Below, piece after piece: positions 26,456 to 34,543 of a DNA stretch of 40,249 nucleotides; the stretch's first letter is position 1; every line of letters begins with the position of its first letter. The stretch spans positions 1 to 40,249 of the forward strand of contig JAUYOH010000010.1 in the NCBI GenBank assembly GCA_030695925.1, written 5' to 3'. The stretch is from Candidatus Omnitrophota bacterium. GTDB taxonomy: Bacteria > Omnitrophota > Gorgyraeia > Pluralincolimonadales > Pluralincolimonadaceae. The notes under the pieces were generated by a model. The model made no database searches, was not told the DNA's origin, and saw only the letters and a list, made by a program, of their open reading frames with translations. A program made the translations under genes and the position numbers.

Positions 26456-27007
26456 TCAGGTCTTTATAAGCCCGAAGCCCCCGTCCTTTCTTTTGTATAT
26501 CACGTTTATCCTGTTATCCTCCGAACTCCTGAATACGATAAACTCACTCCTTGAGATATTCAATTCCTCGACCGCCTCCTCGACGGACATCGGCTTCTCC
26601 GCGACACCCTTCGTCTCGACTATGCGCGGCGTTGCCGTATCCCTTTCTCCCTTAAAATAGCCGCGGATGGCGGAGATGGATTTGAGCGCCAAATCTTTTA
26701 TCTTGCGGGACTCTTTCGCGTTATGCGCCCTGCTCTTGTCGTGAAACTTCCTTAACTGTTCCTCAAGAGACGTCACCGCTTTGTCGATAGAGGCGTACAT
26801 ATCGGAAGTAGTCTCCGTCGAGGTGATCTTAAGGTTCTTGCCTATTACGGTTATCTCGGCAATGTGGCGGAATTTCTCGACGGACAATATCACATGCGCC
26901 TCCAGGAGTTTCGTCAGGAATTTATCCAGTTTCGATATCTTCTCGTTAGCGTGCGCCTTTATCGGATCGGTAACGTCAAAATGCCTGCCGGTGATGACGA
27001 CGTTCAT
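26456..27007 (-). CDS. hpf: Ribosome hibernation promoting factor, long form
   Basis: Binds the 30S decoding region and joins ribosomes into inactive 100S dimers in stationary phase. The 183-residue long form has the N-terminal HPF/RaiA domain (about 1-95, MNVVITGRHFDVTDPIKAHA) and the C-terminal dimerisation domain (about 125-183, KPMSVEEAVEELNISRSEFIVF and KRKDGGFGLIKT). The ATG at 27007 has a strong GAGGAGG four bases upstream. It follows lptB, as in many Gram-negatives, but rpoN, which usually sits between, is missing. Confidence 0.93.
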   Translation of the reverse strand: MNVVITGRHFDVTDPIKAHANEKISKLDKFLTKLLEAHVILSVEKFRHIAEITVIGKNLKITSTETTSDMYASIDKAVTSLEEQLRKFHDKSRAHNAKESRKIKDLALKSISAIRGYFKGERDTATPRIVETKGVAEKPMSVEEAVEELNISRSEFIVFRSSEDNRINVIYKRKDGGFGLIKT

Positions 27008-27024
27008 TGTGCCTCCTCTAATAG

Positions 27025-27052
27025 ATCTCTCGGCGCATCCGCGCCTCGAGAT
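27025..27052. repeat. Imperfect hairpin upstream of hpf
   Basis: atctctcggcgc (27025-27036) and gcgcctcgagat (27041-27052) form a 12-bp stem with a two-base internal mismatch. A second dyad overlaps its end: tgaataaaac (27052-27061) with gttttattca (27087-27096), the latter covering the lptB stop. No T-tract follows on the minus strand. These may shape the lptB-hpf RNA junction. Confidence 0.45.
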
Positions 27053-27093
27053 GAATAAAACTGACTATCGCTTAAAATTAATGCTGGTTTTAT

Positions 27094-27816
27094 TCACATC
27101 CTAAACTTCTCACCCAGATATATCTGCCTTGCCTTCGGGTCGGAGATGAGTTCCTCCGCCGTCCCCGATATCAGGACTTTACCGTCGGCCATTATGTAAG
27201 ACCTGTCGGTTATCGAGAGCGTCTCGCGGACGTTGTGATCGGTCAGTAAGATACCGAGCCCTTTATCCTTGAGCGAACAGATTATCTCCTGACATTCGGC
27301 GACCGCTATCGGGTCTATCCCGGAAAACGGCTCATCCAGCAGGATAAATAACGGGTCGGTAACGAGGGCACGCGTGATCTCAAGCCGCCTTCTCTCTCCT
27401 CCGGATAATGTATAAGCGTAATTCTTCGCCAGATGCGAGATCCTCAGTTCCCCCAAAAGCATCTCAAGCCTTTTCCTACGCTCCTTCTTTGAGATCTTGA
27501 GCGTCTCTAAGATCGCCATTATATTCTCTTCTACGGTGAGTTTCCTGAATATAGACGGCTCCTGCGCGAGGTAGCCTATGCCGCAACGGGCGCGCTTATG
27601 CATCGGAAGAGCCGTTATATCCTTATTGTCAAAGATTATGCTTCCCTTCTCCGGCTCGATGAGGCCGACGATCATATAAAAAGACGTGGTCTTGCCCGCG
27701 CCGTTGGGGCCCAGAAGCCCGACTATCTCCCCTCGCTTGACCGAGATCTCGACACCGTCAACGACCCGCCTTCCGTTATAGGATTTTTGCAGACCCTTTG
27801 TCTCGAGAAGATGCAT
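27094..27816 (-). CDS. lptB: LPS export ABC transporter ATPase LptB
   Basis: Cytoplasmic ATPase that, with LptF and LptG, extracts lipopolysaccharide from the inner membrane. 240 residues: Walker [21 protein letters not shown]-loop in [19 protein letters not shown], signature [11 protein letters not shown], Walker [14 protein letters not shown], and the switch His in [10 protein letters not shown]. The combination [10 protein letters not shown] and SIFRKLT is typical of LptB. The start directly follows the lptC stop (TAG then ATG). Confidence 0.95.
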   Translation of the reverse strand: MHLLETKGLQKSYNGRRVVDGVEISVKRGEIVGLLGPNGAGKTTSFYMIVGLIEPEKGSIIFDNKDITALPMHKRARCGIGYLAQEPSIFRKLTVEENIMAILETLKISKKERRKRLEMLLGELRISHLAKNYAYTLSGGERRRLEITRALVTDPLFILLDEPFSGIDPIAVAECQEIICSLKDKGLGILLTDHNVRETLSITDRSYIMADGKVLISGTAEELISDPKARQIYLGEKFRM

Positions 27817-28587
27817 CTAGATACCTTCTTTGGTGGCCCCCTGTTCGGCAGGCAGGGATTTTGTCTCTTCGGGATAGATCATGACCTTGGGCGAACCCGT
27901 CAGTATGACCTTCTGTTCCTGCGCCAGATATACCGCCTCGTCGCTGAACGTCCAGCTGCCGCCGCGGACGATCTTTACGCTTCCGGTCGCCACTATCTTA
28001 CTGACCTGGCGGGTCTTCGAGTCGTAATAAGCGACGGCCTTATCGCAGTATATCTGCCCGCGCTCATCATCGACTTTGACGTTATTCTTGAATTCGGCGT
28101 AATTCTTACCGTAGTATACTTCCATCGGACCGTCGCAGGTTATCGTTGTAACCGGCTTTTCGGCCGTTATCTTGACGGCCTTATCGCTATAGATCTTCTC
28201 CTCGTCGTTCTTCCAATCCAGTGCCTCGGTCGATAATATGGAGCCATCTGTGGAGGTCACGACAACGTTTGACTCGAAATGAACATCGTTCGAGGCCCTG
28301 TTAAAGACACCCCTGTCCGCGACAAGGGTCATATTTACTGCTTCGCCGTAGGCCTTCGCTACGACACTGGTCAAGTTTACGACCTCGGCCAATATATCGG
28401 CTGATTTTCCCTCTACCTCCCATTTCTTCTTCCCGCTCTTCTCGTAACCGGCCAACGAGAATGACATGACCTGCTGGTCCACCCCAGTCGGGGATTCAGT
28501 CGCGGGCGCTTTTGAGGCCTTCTCCGGCCTTTCCCCGCAACCGCTGAATAAAAACGCCGCCAGCAAAACTAAAATTATCTTACGCAT
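27817..28587 (-). CDS. lptC: LptC/OstA-type LPS export lipoprotein
   Basis: Periplasmic component of the LPS bridge. From the ATG at 28587 it has 256 residues: a lipoprotein signal (MRKIILVLLAAFLFSGC), then an LptC domain (about 40-150, QQVMSFSLAGYEKSGKKKWE and VHFESNVVVTSTDGS) and an OstA/LptA-like beta-jellyroll continuation (CDGPMEVYYGKNYAEFKNNV to WTFSDEAVYLAQEQK). It may combine LptC and LptA roles, since no separate lptA is seen. The open frame extends 20 codons upstream into lpxL, but GAGGGAG just before 28587 and the lipobox fix this start. Confidence 0.85.
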   Translation of the reverse strand: MRKIILVLLAAFLFSGCGERPEKASKAPATESPTGVDQQVMSFSLAGYEKSGKKKWEVEGKSADILAEVVNLTSVVAKAYGEAVNMTLVADRGVFNRASNDVHFESNVVVTSTDGSILSTEALDWKNDEEKIYSDKAVKITAEKPVTTITCDGPMEVYYGKNYAEFKNNVKVDDERGQIYCDKAVAYYDSKTRQVSKIVATGSVKIVRGGSWTFSDEAVYLAQEQKVILTGSPKVMIYPEETKSLPAEQGATKEGI

Positions 28588-29495
28588 TTTTCTCCCTCTA
28601 GCAACATCGAAGGGTTTGTCTTCCACCTGTCGTGTATCCATACCCACCGTGACGGGTACTTCCTTATATATGCTTCCTCGACCTTAGACCACTTCTCGGT
28701 ATTCACCCGCAGATCCGTTTCCTTATTTCCGGTTATCTCCAATTCCAGCGGTTCTTCTATATATATCCTGTGGCCAGACCTTTCGCGCACTATGAACATC
28801 GGGATTATAGGCACTGCCGTAGCGAGCGCCAGTGCGACGGGTGCCGTCGGCGTATACGCCGGATGCCCGAAGAAATCTATAAATACACCGTCGACGGAAC
28901 TGATATCCTGATCGGCTAAGATAGCCAGCGATTGGCCCTCTTTGAGGACCCTTAAGATCGTCTTCGGCGAATCGTCGCGGTATATCACATTGACGCCCAT
29001 TCCCCGCCGCAGCGAGTTTATGAAATTGTCATACTTGTCGTACCTGAGCCGGCGCGCGAGGACGTTTACCGGATAACCTTTGATGCCGAAGTATCCGGCC
29101 AGAAGTTCCCAGTTTCCGAAATGGCCGGACAAAGCGATAAACCCTCTTTTTTGAGAAAGAGCCTTCTCGACTATCTCAAGGCCGTTTACCTTTATATACC
29201 TGTCTATGTTTAGGCGGGAAAATTTAGGAATACACAAGACCTCAAAAATATTTTCCCCTAAATTTCTGAATACCGCCCTGGCGATAGCTCTTATCTCGGC
29301 TTCGGACTTCTCGCTTCCGAAGGCAAGCCTTAAGTTCTCCAGGGCCTTCTTCCTGTGGCGGGGCGCCAAAAAAAAGGCGCACTCCCCCATCCGCCTGCCT
29401 AAAAATTTATTAATTTTTATCGGGAAGAGAAGCGAGATAAAACTGACTATCTTAAGAAGGTAATAAAGATACCTTCTTCTGATTCTGTGCTTCAC
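28575..29495 (-). CDS. LpxL/HtrB-family lipid A acyltransferase
   Basis: Membrane-anchored acyltransferase adding secondary acyl chains to lipid A. 306 residues with an N-terminal hydrophobic anchor (YLLKIVSFISLLFPI), the catalytic HX4E motif as SGHFGNWELL, then VNVLARRL, ILADQDISSVDGVFIDFFG and the C-terminal WVWIHDRWKTNP typical of the family. The start is a GTG at 29495 without a Shine-Dalgarno sequence, only a few bases from the transcription start predicted by the promoter at 29504-29532. LpxL versus LpxM-type specificity cannot be told. Confidence 0.9.
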   Translation of the reverse strand: MKHRIRRRYLYYLLKIVSFISLLFPIKINKFLGRRMGECAFFLAPRHRKKALENLRLAFGSEKSEAEIRAIARAVFRNLGENIFEVLCIPKFSRLNIDRYIKVNGLEIVEKALSQKRGFIALSGHFGNWELLAGYFGIKGYPVNVLARRLRYDKYDNFINSLRRGMGVNVIYRDDSPKTILRVLKEGQSLAILADQDISSVDGVFIDFFGHPAYTPTAPVALALATAVPIIPMFIVRERSGHRIYIEEPLELEITGNKETDLRVNTEKWSKVEEAYIRKYPSRWVWIHDRWKTNPSMLLEGEKCVR

Positions 29496-29503
29496 GACGT
29501 GCT

Positions 29504-29532
29504 ATGATATCAAAAGGAAGGCGTAAAGTCAA
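29504..29532 (-). promoter_or_regulatory. Sigma-70-type promoter for the lpxL-lptC-lptB unit
   Basis: Minus-strand -35 TTGACT (29532-29527, five of six), a 17-base spacer, and -10 TATCAT (29509-29504, five of six). The predicted start near 29497 almost coincides with the GTG start codon of the acyltransferase gene. Confidence 0.6.
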
Positions 29533-29540
29533 GAGAGGGA

Positions 29541-29557
29541 ATTAACCCGGGGTTAAT
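29541..29557. promoter_or_regulatory. Perfect 17-base palindrome upstream of the lpxL promoter
   Basis: attaaccc-g-gggttaat is perfectly symmetric about one base. It lies 8 bp upstream of the -35 element, a usual activator position, and also covers the stop codon of the PilP-like gene. With a one-base centre it would make a poor RNA hairpin, so a protein-binding operator is the likelier reading. This is inference. Confidence 0.45.
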
Positions 29558-29969
29558 GCTGCCGCCCGACCTTAAGGACCTTTATCTGGTCTCCCGCCCG
29601 GACCGAGACGCTATCCTTCTTTATATCCACGACCTTATAACCGGAGATCTCGTCGCCTGCTTTGACTACTCTCCCATTTATTATGCAATACGGTTTTTTG
29701 GCGTCCCAGATGATTCCGCTTAAGACCAGGTCGCCGCTTAATTCGACCGCGGTTGTTCCCATGGTAAACGGGTCCCTTCCCCAGTCGGAAAAAGAACTAG
29801 CCTTACGCTGTCTCGGGGCCTCCGGCCGTGGCACGGCCGTCTGTGCCGCTACCTTAGCCGGCGCCGCGGCCTCTCTGTGCCGCGGCCTCAATATAGCCGC
29901 AAGCACCATTACTATAAACACTAAAACAACGACGCCTAAGATTATCTTCAGTTGCTTATCTTTGTCCAC
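29553..29969 (-). CDS. PilP/GspC-like periplasmic pilus or secretion component
   Basis: 138 residues: one N-terminal membrane anchor (IILGVVVLVFIVMVLAAIL), a Pro/Ala-rich linker, a WGRDPFTMG motif, and a C-terminal HR-type beta domain (LSGIIWDAKKPYCIINGRVV, GDEISGYKVVDIKKDSVSVR). This layout is shared by PilP, GspC and GspB homologues that link the inner-membrane platform to the secretin. The start is a GTG at 29969 overlapping the pilO stop. Position after pilMN and pilO supports a PilP-like role. Confidence 0.72.
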   Translation of the reverse strand: MDKDKQLKIILGVVVLVFIVMVLAAILRPRHREAAAPAKVAAQTAVPRPEAPRQRKASSFSDWGRDPFTMGTTAVELSGDLVLSGIIWDAKKPYCIINGRVVKAGDEISGYKVVDIKKDSVSVRAGDQIKVLKVGRQH

Positions 29970-30561
29970 TCTGGTCCTCTAATATATGGGTATAGACCAC
30001 AAGCCTGATATTTAGTTTCGGGGGCGCTTTGGGATCTTTCCTGACCTGAAATTCGCCCACCGTCGCGAAATTGCTGTCGAGCCTTTCCACCACGCCGAGA
30101 TATTCTCCTAAGTTCCTGTATCCGGCCCTCATATTTATCTCGATCGGCAATATTTTATATCTAAGCGCGCCCGGGCCGCCCTGCTGCGATATTATCGCTT
30201 TCTCCTCCCGGGGTATTATCGAGACGAATTCTATATTCAATTCCTTGCCCTGTTTGGTCAGTTCGTCCAATACCGCCGAGGTGGAACTCTGGAAAGGCAA
30301 TCTTCTGCGCAAGACCTCAAGTTCGGCCTCTATGGCGGACTTATCCATCCTCAAAGAAGACGCCAGTTTCGCCCGGTTCTCGACTAGCTGGGCTCCCAAC
30401 CTCTTCCATTCATCTTTCTTTACGGCGATTGATCTCCTGATGGGGGCCAGAAGCAGCAGGAATAAAACGATAAACAAAACGAGTCCGCCGAATATCGCGA
30501 TAAAGACATTTATCTTCCTGCCCGGTATCGGACGCCAAGTTATTTTGTTCAGAATGTGCAT
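29956..30561 (-). CDS. pilO: PilO-like inner-membrane assembly protein
   Basis: 201 residues: one membrane helix (about 18-40, VFIAIFGGLVLFIVLFLLLL), a coiled coil (about 48-90), then a ferredoxin-like periplasmic domain (about 95-195) with SSTSAVLDELTKQGKELNI, PIEINMRAGYRNLGEYLGV and LNIRLVVYTH. This is PilO of type IV pili, the counterpart of GspM in type II secretion. The start overlaps the pilMN stop by 13 bases, and the two products are expected to form a heterodimer. Confidence 0.85.
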   Translation of the reverse strand: MHILNKITWRPIPGRKINVFIAIFGGLVLFIVLFLLLLAPIRRSIAVKKDEWKRLGAQLVENRAKLASSLRMDKSAIEAELEVLRRRLPFQSSTSAVLDELTKQGKELNIEFVSIIPREEKAIISQQGGPGALRYKILPIEINMRAGYRNLGEYLGVVERLDSNFATVGEFQVRKDPKAPPKLNIRLVVYTHILEDQSGQR

Positions 30562-32141
30562 TTTATCTCAAACTCCGATCTCGCGTTTTCGCCTTCGCCC
30601 ATCTTCGCGTTAACGAGGGATATCTGCCTGAACACCCCGCCCTCAAGGGCCGCGATAAGGATTGAGAGCAACTCTTCGCGGTTTTTGGGTGTCCCCGCGA
30701 TCTCGCCTTTCAGCAATAATTCGTTGTTCTCCATCTTTATCTCGGTAAGGACCGCTTCCTTCGGTATCTTGTTGCTCAATTCCCTGAATACTTCGTTCCA
30801 CGGCGGAGTTTCCGAAAGCAAGCTCTCGGTCAGCTCCCTTCTTTGAGAGGCCTCACTTTTAAGGCGTTCATAATTCAGGACTACCTCGAGTTGCGGCAGC
30901 ATCGCCTTTAACTCAAGGTTTCCTGCATTTATCTTCTTTTCGTAACCCGCAAGTTGTATCCTCATCCCGATAAGCGTAAGGACGAGGCCCACGATCACGG
31001 CGGCGGCGACAGACTCGATCGCCGCGTGTTCAAATGTACGAACGGTCTTCTGTTTAAGTTCGATAGGCAGAAGGTTTATCCCTTTGCCTTCACTCAACGC
31101 GGCACCTACGGCGTTCGCCAGTCTGTGAGTAACCGATTCAGGACTATCTATGGCGCCTTTTCTTACGCTGATCCCCTTTAACGGGTCGCCGACAGAGACA
31201 GATACGCCGAGACTCTCCTGCAGGAATCCCGCCAACCCCTTAAGTTGGGCGCTGCCGCCGAATAAGACCACTGACTTGACCTTATCCCCTTCGGATTCCT
31301 CGCGATAATACTCAAATGAACGCTCTATCTCCTGAAGTAACCGCTCTATCGCCGGACGTATCAGGGATATCAGCTGCGACGCGGATATCTTGCCCTCGAT
31401 CAGGTCCGCGGTCGCTTCCTTCGGAATGCCATATTTTATCTTTATCTTCTCGGCGTCTTCCGCGCTCAGTTCGACGCGCCCCTGCTCCGAGACCAGCGCG
31501 GATGTCATCGCTTTAGTTATGGCGGCTCCGGCCGAATTTATCTTCCTGTAGAACTTAAGGGAATCATGTTTTACTATATTGATCTCCGTAAACTCCGATC
31601 CTATATCTATGATAGCGACCGCTTCTTCCTTATTTAAATTCAGGTGCCTTGCCAAACATTCGACCGCGAGCGGCGGCTCCATCAGCGAGATGGGTTCTAT
31701 GCCGGCTTCTCTCAGGAGCGCCATCATATCGTTGATGACCTGCGTCGGCAAAGCGGCGAATTTTATCCTTAATTTCTTGACGCCGGCCTCCTCAATCTCC
31801 TCTTGGATATTATAGTCCATCGAGGCCTCTTCCAGAGGGAAAGGTATCTTGTCTTTCGCCTCCCATTTTATCGCCTCGCTTAATTCTTTACCCGGCATCA
31901 TGGGGACCGTCAGATAACGCAGGCAGATAGTAGGGCAGTTGATTATGCCTATGACCTTTGCCCCCTTGGATGACATACCGGAAAGAGCTTTCTTGATCCC
32001 TTCAGACCTCAGGACCATATTCGCTTTCCTTAAAGTCAATTCACCGGCAAGGCCTGCTTCTATCTCAACGGCCTTTATCGTCGAGGTACCGATGTCTATT
32101 CCTATATAAATATTCTTCTGTTTTATACCTATATTTATCAT
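30549..32141 (-). CDS. pilMN: PilM-PilN fusion protein
   Basis: 530 residues from the ATG at 32141 (MINIGIKQKN), which overlaps the gspK stop as ATGA; a frame-open ATG six codons upstream is less likely. Residues 1-350 are PilM, an actin-like ATPase-fold protein: IYIGIDIGTSTIKAVEI, VAIIDIGSEFTEINIV, and SVVLFGGSAQLKGLAGFL. PilN begins directly at INLLPIEL (355-362), which in other bacteria is the start of a separate PilN protein. A membrane helix (about 377-397) and a coiled-coil/ferredoxin-like periplasmic part follow. The fusion joins the PilM cytoplasmic ring covalently to PilN, recreating the layout of GspL of type II secretion. Confidence 0.88.
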   Translation of the reverse strand: MINIGIKQKNIYIGIDIGTSTIKAVEIEAGLAGELTLRKANMVLRSEGIKKALSGMSSKGAKVIGIINCPTICLRYLTVPMMPGKELSEAIKWEAKDKIPFPLEEASMDYNIQEEIEEAGVKKLRIKFAALPTQVINDMMALLREAGIEPISLMEPPLAVECLARHLNLNKEEAVAIIDIGSEFTEINIVKHDSLKFYRKINSAGAAITKAMTSALVSEQGRVELSAEDAEKIKIKYGIPKEATADLIEGKISASQLISLIRPAIERLLQEIERSFEYYREESEGDKVKSVVLFGGSAQLKGLAGFLQESLGVSVSVGDPLKGISVRKGAIDSPESVTHRLANAVGAALSEGKGINLLPIELKQKTVRTFEHAAIESVAAAVIVGLVLTLIGMRIQLAGYEKKINAGNLELKAMLPQLEVVLNYERLKSEASQRRELTESLLSETPPWNEVFRELSNKIPKEAVLTEIKMENNELLLKGEIAGTPKNREELLSILIAALEGGVFRQISLVNAKMGEGENARSEFEIKCTF

Positions 32142-33652
32142 TCGTAATTTTCCTTCCAATAGCCGGTCGAGGTCGTGTCGCCGGTGTAATTCTGAAATGT
32201 CCGGCTGCCGTCATTTCCGACTATCGTCTTGACGCGTAAATCTATATCGTTTGTCACCGGGCCCTGCACTGTTATCTTGCCGACGGATTCTATCTTATAG
32301 GTCGTGTTCGCGTAGCAGAATTCGGTAGCCGGCGAACTGAAGCCGGCTGAACCGCTGACAGGCGGCAATAATGAGGCATCCGCGGTATTCAGCACCCTGT
32401 TCCGCTCGGCGGCGGACAAATATGCGCGAGCATTTACAAAATCGAAAAAATCTGTCGCAACCGGAAGTGGCATACCTTGATCGGAGTTATAAAAACACGT
32501 AAAAGGAGTTGTCGCCCTTGTATTTATTATATCCGTCGCCAAACTCGCCGGGTCGCTGGCGCCTAAAGTCAATCCATCAAAAATAGCCTCGAGGACCTCG
32601 CGCGGCGCGGTATTGATATTGACCGGCGCACGAGATACAGAAGGAGCTGAAGTCGGCGGCCAGTAAGAATTAGTATTAATAAATGAATAAACCGTGACGT
32701 GATCCTTTATCAGATCATATATGGCAGTGGTCATCCCGGTAACCTGCTGTAGCTCTTCGACCGAATCAAAGGGATTCGTAAGCGTCGCGCCCCGATAATT
32801 AACAATATTCGTCGCCACGGTGCCGGCTGTGCCGGCGGCAACACCGTGCTCCTGCATCAAGAAACTTAATAAAGATTGCGTGGCATAATTCAAGTGGACT
32901 TTTGACGCCTCATCCGTGATCAATACGGATTGAATAAACCCGTCGCCTAAAGTTTTCGGGAAAGTATCATAACTTCCAGTATACCGCGGCTCGGTATTCG
33001 TATCTATACCATACGTAACGCGCAGCCACATCGCGTCGATGTTTATGTTAGCTGTACCGGCGCTACGTTGTGCGCGGAGCCTGAAATTTGAGCTCATTAT
33101 CGTAGGCCATGTAAGACCGGCGGCGGTGATATTGGCGGAAAAATTAGCCAGAGTCGTGCTGGTAAGTGATTGAGTTAAAGCGGTAGTGTAGCTTCCCCCA
33201 TTGTTTGTACTATAAGAAATGACGAGGGTGGGATTTGTTCCAGTAGCTGCTCTACTTGCCCTAATAAAAAATAATACCGATACGATCCTCGTCTGGGTAT
33301 AATTTGAGTCGAACGTCAGAATTATCGCTTGGTCTGTATTGGCATTGATCAATGCGGTAGTGCCGTCTATATATCTCATGTTATTAGGGGTCCCTATACT
33401 TGCTGAAGGTCCTGTATCAAATCCTCTCAAATCCGCTACCCCTTGCTGTGAAGTGGCCAAGAAGTCATTACGTATCTCCCTGAATCCCCTTTCCACGCCT
33501 GCCTGCGCCAGATATAACGCTTTAGTATCGTCCAACTGGAAACCTATCCCCCTTGTCTCGGAAGAGACATAATAAGCCAATGCCATTACCATCGCCGCCA
33601 AGACCAGCATAAATACAAGCGCCAGAATCATCACAAACCCTGAGCGTCTCAT
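32138..33652 (-). CDS. gspK: GspK-like minor pseudopilin with an inserted beta domain
   Basis: 504 residues, longer than typical GspK (about 320). A prepilin leader MRRSG is cleaved before FVMILALVFMLVLAAMV, and the +5 Glu of other pilins is Leu, as is characteristic of GspK. The helical insertion typical of GspK is seen with LLSFLMQEHGVAAG, NPFDSVEELQQVTGM and the helix-hairpin NINTAPREVLEAI. Between about residues 82 and 216 there is an extra Thr/Ser/Asn-rich beta region (IILTFDSNYTQTRIVSVLFF, FRLRAQRSAGTANINIDAMW) resembling a sugar- or ligand-binding sandwich. GspK normally caps the pseudopilus tip. The start overlaps the gspJ stop as ATGA. Confidence 0.85.
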   Translation of the reverse strand: MRRSGFVMILALVFMLVLAAMVMALAYYVSSETRGIGFQLDDTKALYLAQAGVERGFREIRNDFLATSQQGVADLRGFDTGPSASIGTPNNMRYIDGTTALINANTDQAIILTFDSNYTQTRIVSVLFFIRASRAATGTNPTLVISYSTNNGGSYTTALTQSLTSTTLANFSANITAAGLTWPTIMSSNFRLRAQRSAGTANINIDAMWLRVTYGIDTNTEPRYTGSYDTFPKTLGDGFIQSVLITDEASKVHLNYATQSLLSFLMQEHGVAAGTAGTVATNIVNYRGATLTNPFDSVEELQQVTGMTTAIYDLIKDHVTVYSFINTNSYWPPTSAPSVSRAPVNINTAPREVLEAIFDGLTLGASDPASLATDIINTRATTPFTCFYNSDQGMPLPVATDFFDFVNARAYLSAAERNRVLNTADASLLPPVSGSAGFSSPATEFCYANTTYKIESVGKITVQGPVTNDIDLRVKTIVGNDGSRTFQNYTGDTTSTGYWKENYE

Positions 33653-34164
33653 ATCCCCCGCGGCCGTATCTTTACCAGATACTGGAGCACTTCGCCTTCT
33701 CTGGTCAATTGCAGCGTAAGCTCAACCACCCTTACCAAAGATGCCGTAACAGCGGGCGGCGGCCCTAATAACGTATTATTGATGTTGTAATATTGGAACT
33801 GCGCGTTCTGCACGTTCCTTGCCAATACCGTCGTCACAGCCCCTTCGATCCTGCTTAAATCGGCGCCTGCTACACCCGACCATGTATAACTTATCGTCTC
33901 GTTGACACCGTTATTATCCAAGTCCGCCACGAATGTAACGCTGTTAAGGCCCGCGGCTGTAATAGCCGTCGCCTGCTTTAACTCCTCGGATATTATCCTT
34001 AAACTGTATGAGGCCTCTTTCTTTATCCCGCCGCTTAATATGCCTATGTCCCACGCCCTTAAGCCGACTAAGAACGTAAATCCTATCGCCCCGAGCAGGA
34101 TAGACAAAAGCGCGATGACCAAAATCAATTCGATTAAAGTAAGGCCTTTAGATGCTCGAGACAT
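33649..34164 (-). CDS. gspJ: GspJ-like minor pseudopilin
   Basis: 171 residues. The class III prepilin signal is MSRASKG followed by LTLIELILVIALLSILLG, with Glu at +5. A single hydrophobic helix leads to a beta-rich domain with ISEELKQATAITAAGLNSVT and RVVELTLQLTREGEVLQY, fitting GspJ. GspI, GspJ and GspK form the trimeric tip in type II secretion, and these three genes are consecutive here. It overlaps gspI by 17 bases. Confidence 0.82.
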   Translation of the reverse strand: MSRASKGLTLIELILVIALLSILLGAIGFTFLVGLRAWDIGILSGGIKKEASYSLRIISEELKQATAITAAGLNSVTFVADLDNNGVNETISYTWSGVAGADLSRIEGAVTTVLARNVQNAQFQYYNINNTLLGPPPAVTASLVRVVELTLQLTREGEVLQYLVKIRPRGI

Positions 34165-34528
34165 ATGTAACCAGCGATATCGTCACGTCTCCCGGCCTCT
34201 CTATCCAGTAGACCTTGACTGTAACTTGTTTCATATTCGTTACCGGCGTATTGTCGTCGACCACTACTTCCCTCTCAAAGAACGTATAATTAGGGACTAC
34301 TGCTCGTGCCTCGTCCACGACAGAGCCGTAAGCGGTATTGCGTATCTGTTCCAACTTCTCTTCTGCCAGCGCCGTCGCGATCAACGTGTTCTGGTTCTCG
34401 GAGCCGCCGTATATCGTCATACTGAATATCTGTAAGAGCGAAACCGCGCCCGCCGAGAAGAGGACTATGACGATCAGCAGTTCTATAAGCGTAAATCCGC
34501 GCCTAATCTGTGTAATCCTTTTTCTCAA
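34148..34528 (-). CDS. gspI: GspI/PilV-like minor pseudopilin
   Basis: 126 residues with prepilin signal RRG followed by FTLIELLIVIVLFSAGAVSL and Glu at +5, then a small domain with TALAEEKLEQIRN, typical of GspI/PilV. The start is a TTG at 34528 with no Shine-Dalgarno sequence. The leader codons (RITQI) and the bases before them come from a 13-base direct repeat at 34505-34539. gspG ends 15 bases upstream, so re-initiation after gspG is plausible. Confidence 0.8.
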   Translation of the reverse strand: MRKRITQIRRGFTLIELLIVIVLFSAGAVSLLQIFSMTIYGGSENQNTLIATALAEEKLEQIRNTAYGSVVDEARAVVPNYTFFEREVVVDDNTPVTNMKQVTVKVYWIERPGDVTISLVTYVSSI

Positions 34529-34539
34529 TCTGTGTAATC
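34505..34539. repeat. 13-base direct repeat (aatctgtgtaatc) at the gspG-gspI junction
   Basis: aatctgtgtaatc occurs at 34505-34517 and again at 34527-34539, 22 bases apart. I recall units of this kind (GATTACACAGATT) as dispersed short tandem repeats in many environmental bacterial genomes. Here they provide the start codon region and signal-peptide codons of gspI. Confidence 0.75.
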
Positions 34540-34543
34540 GCTA

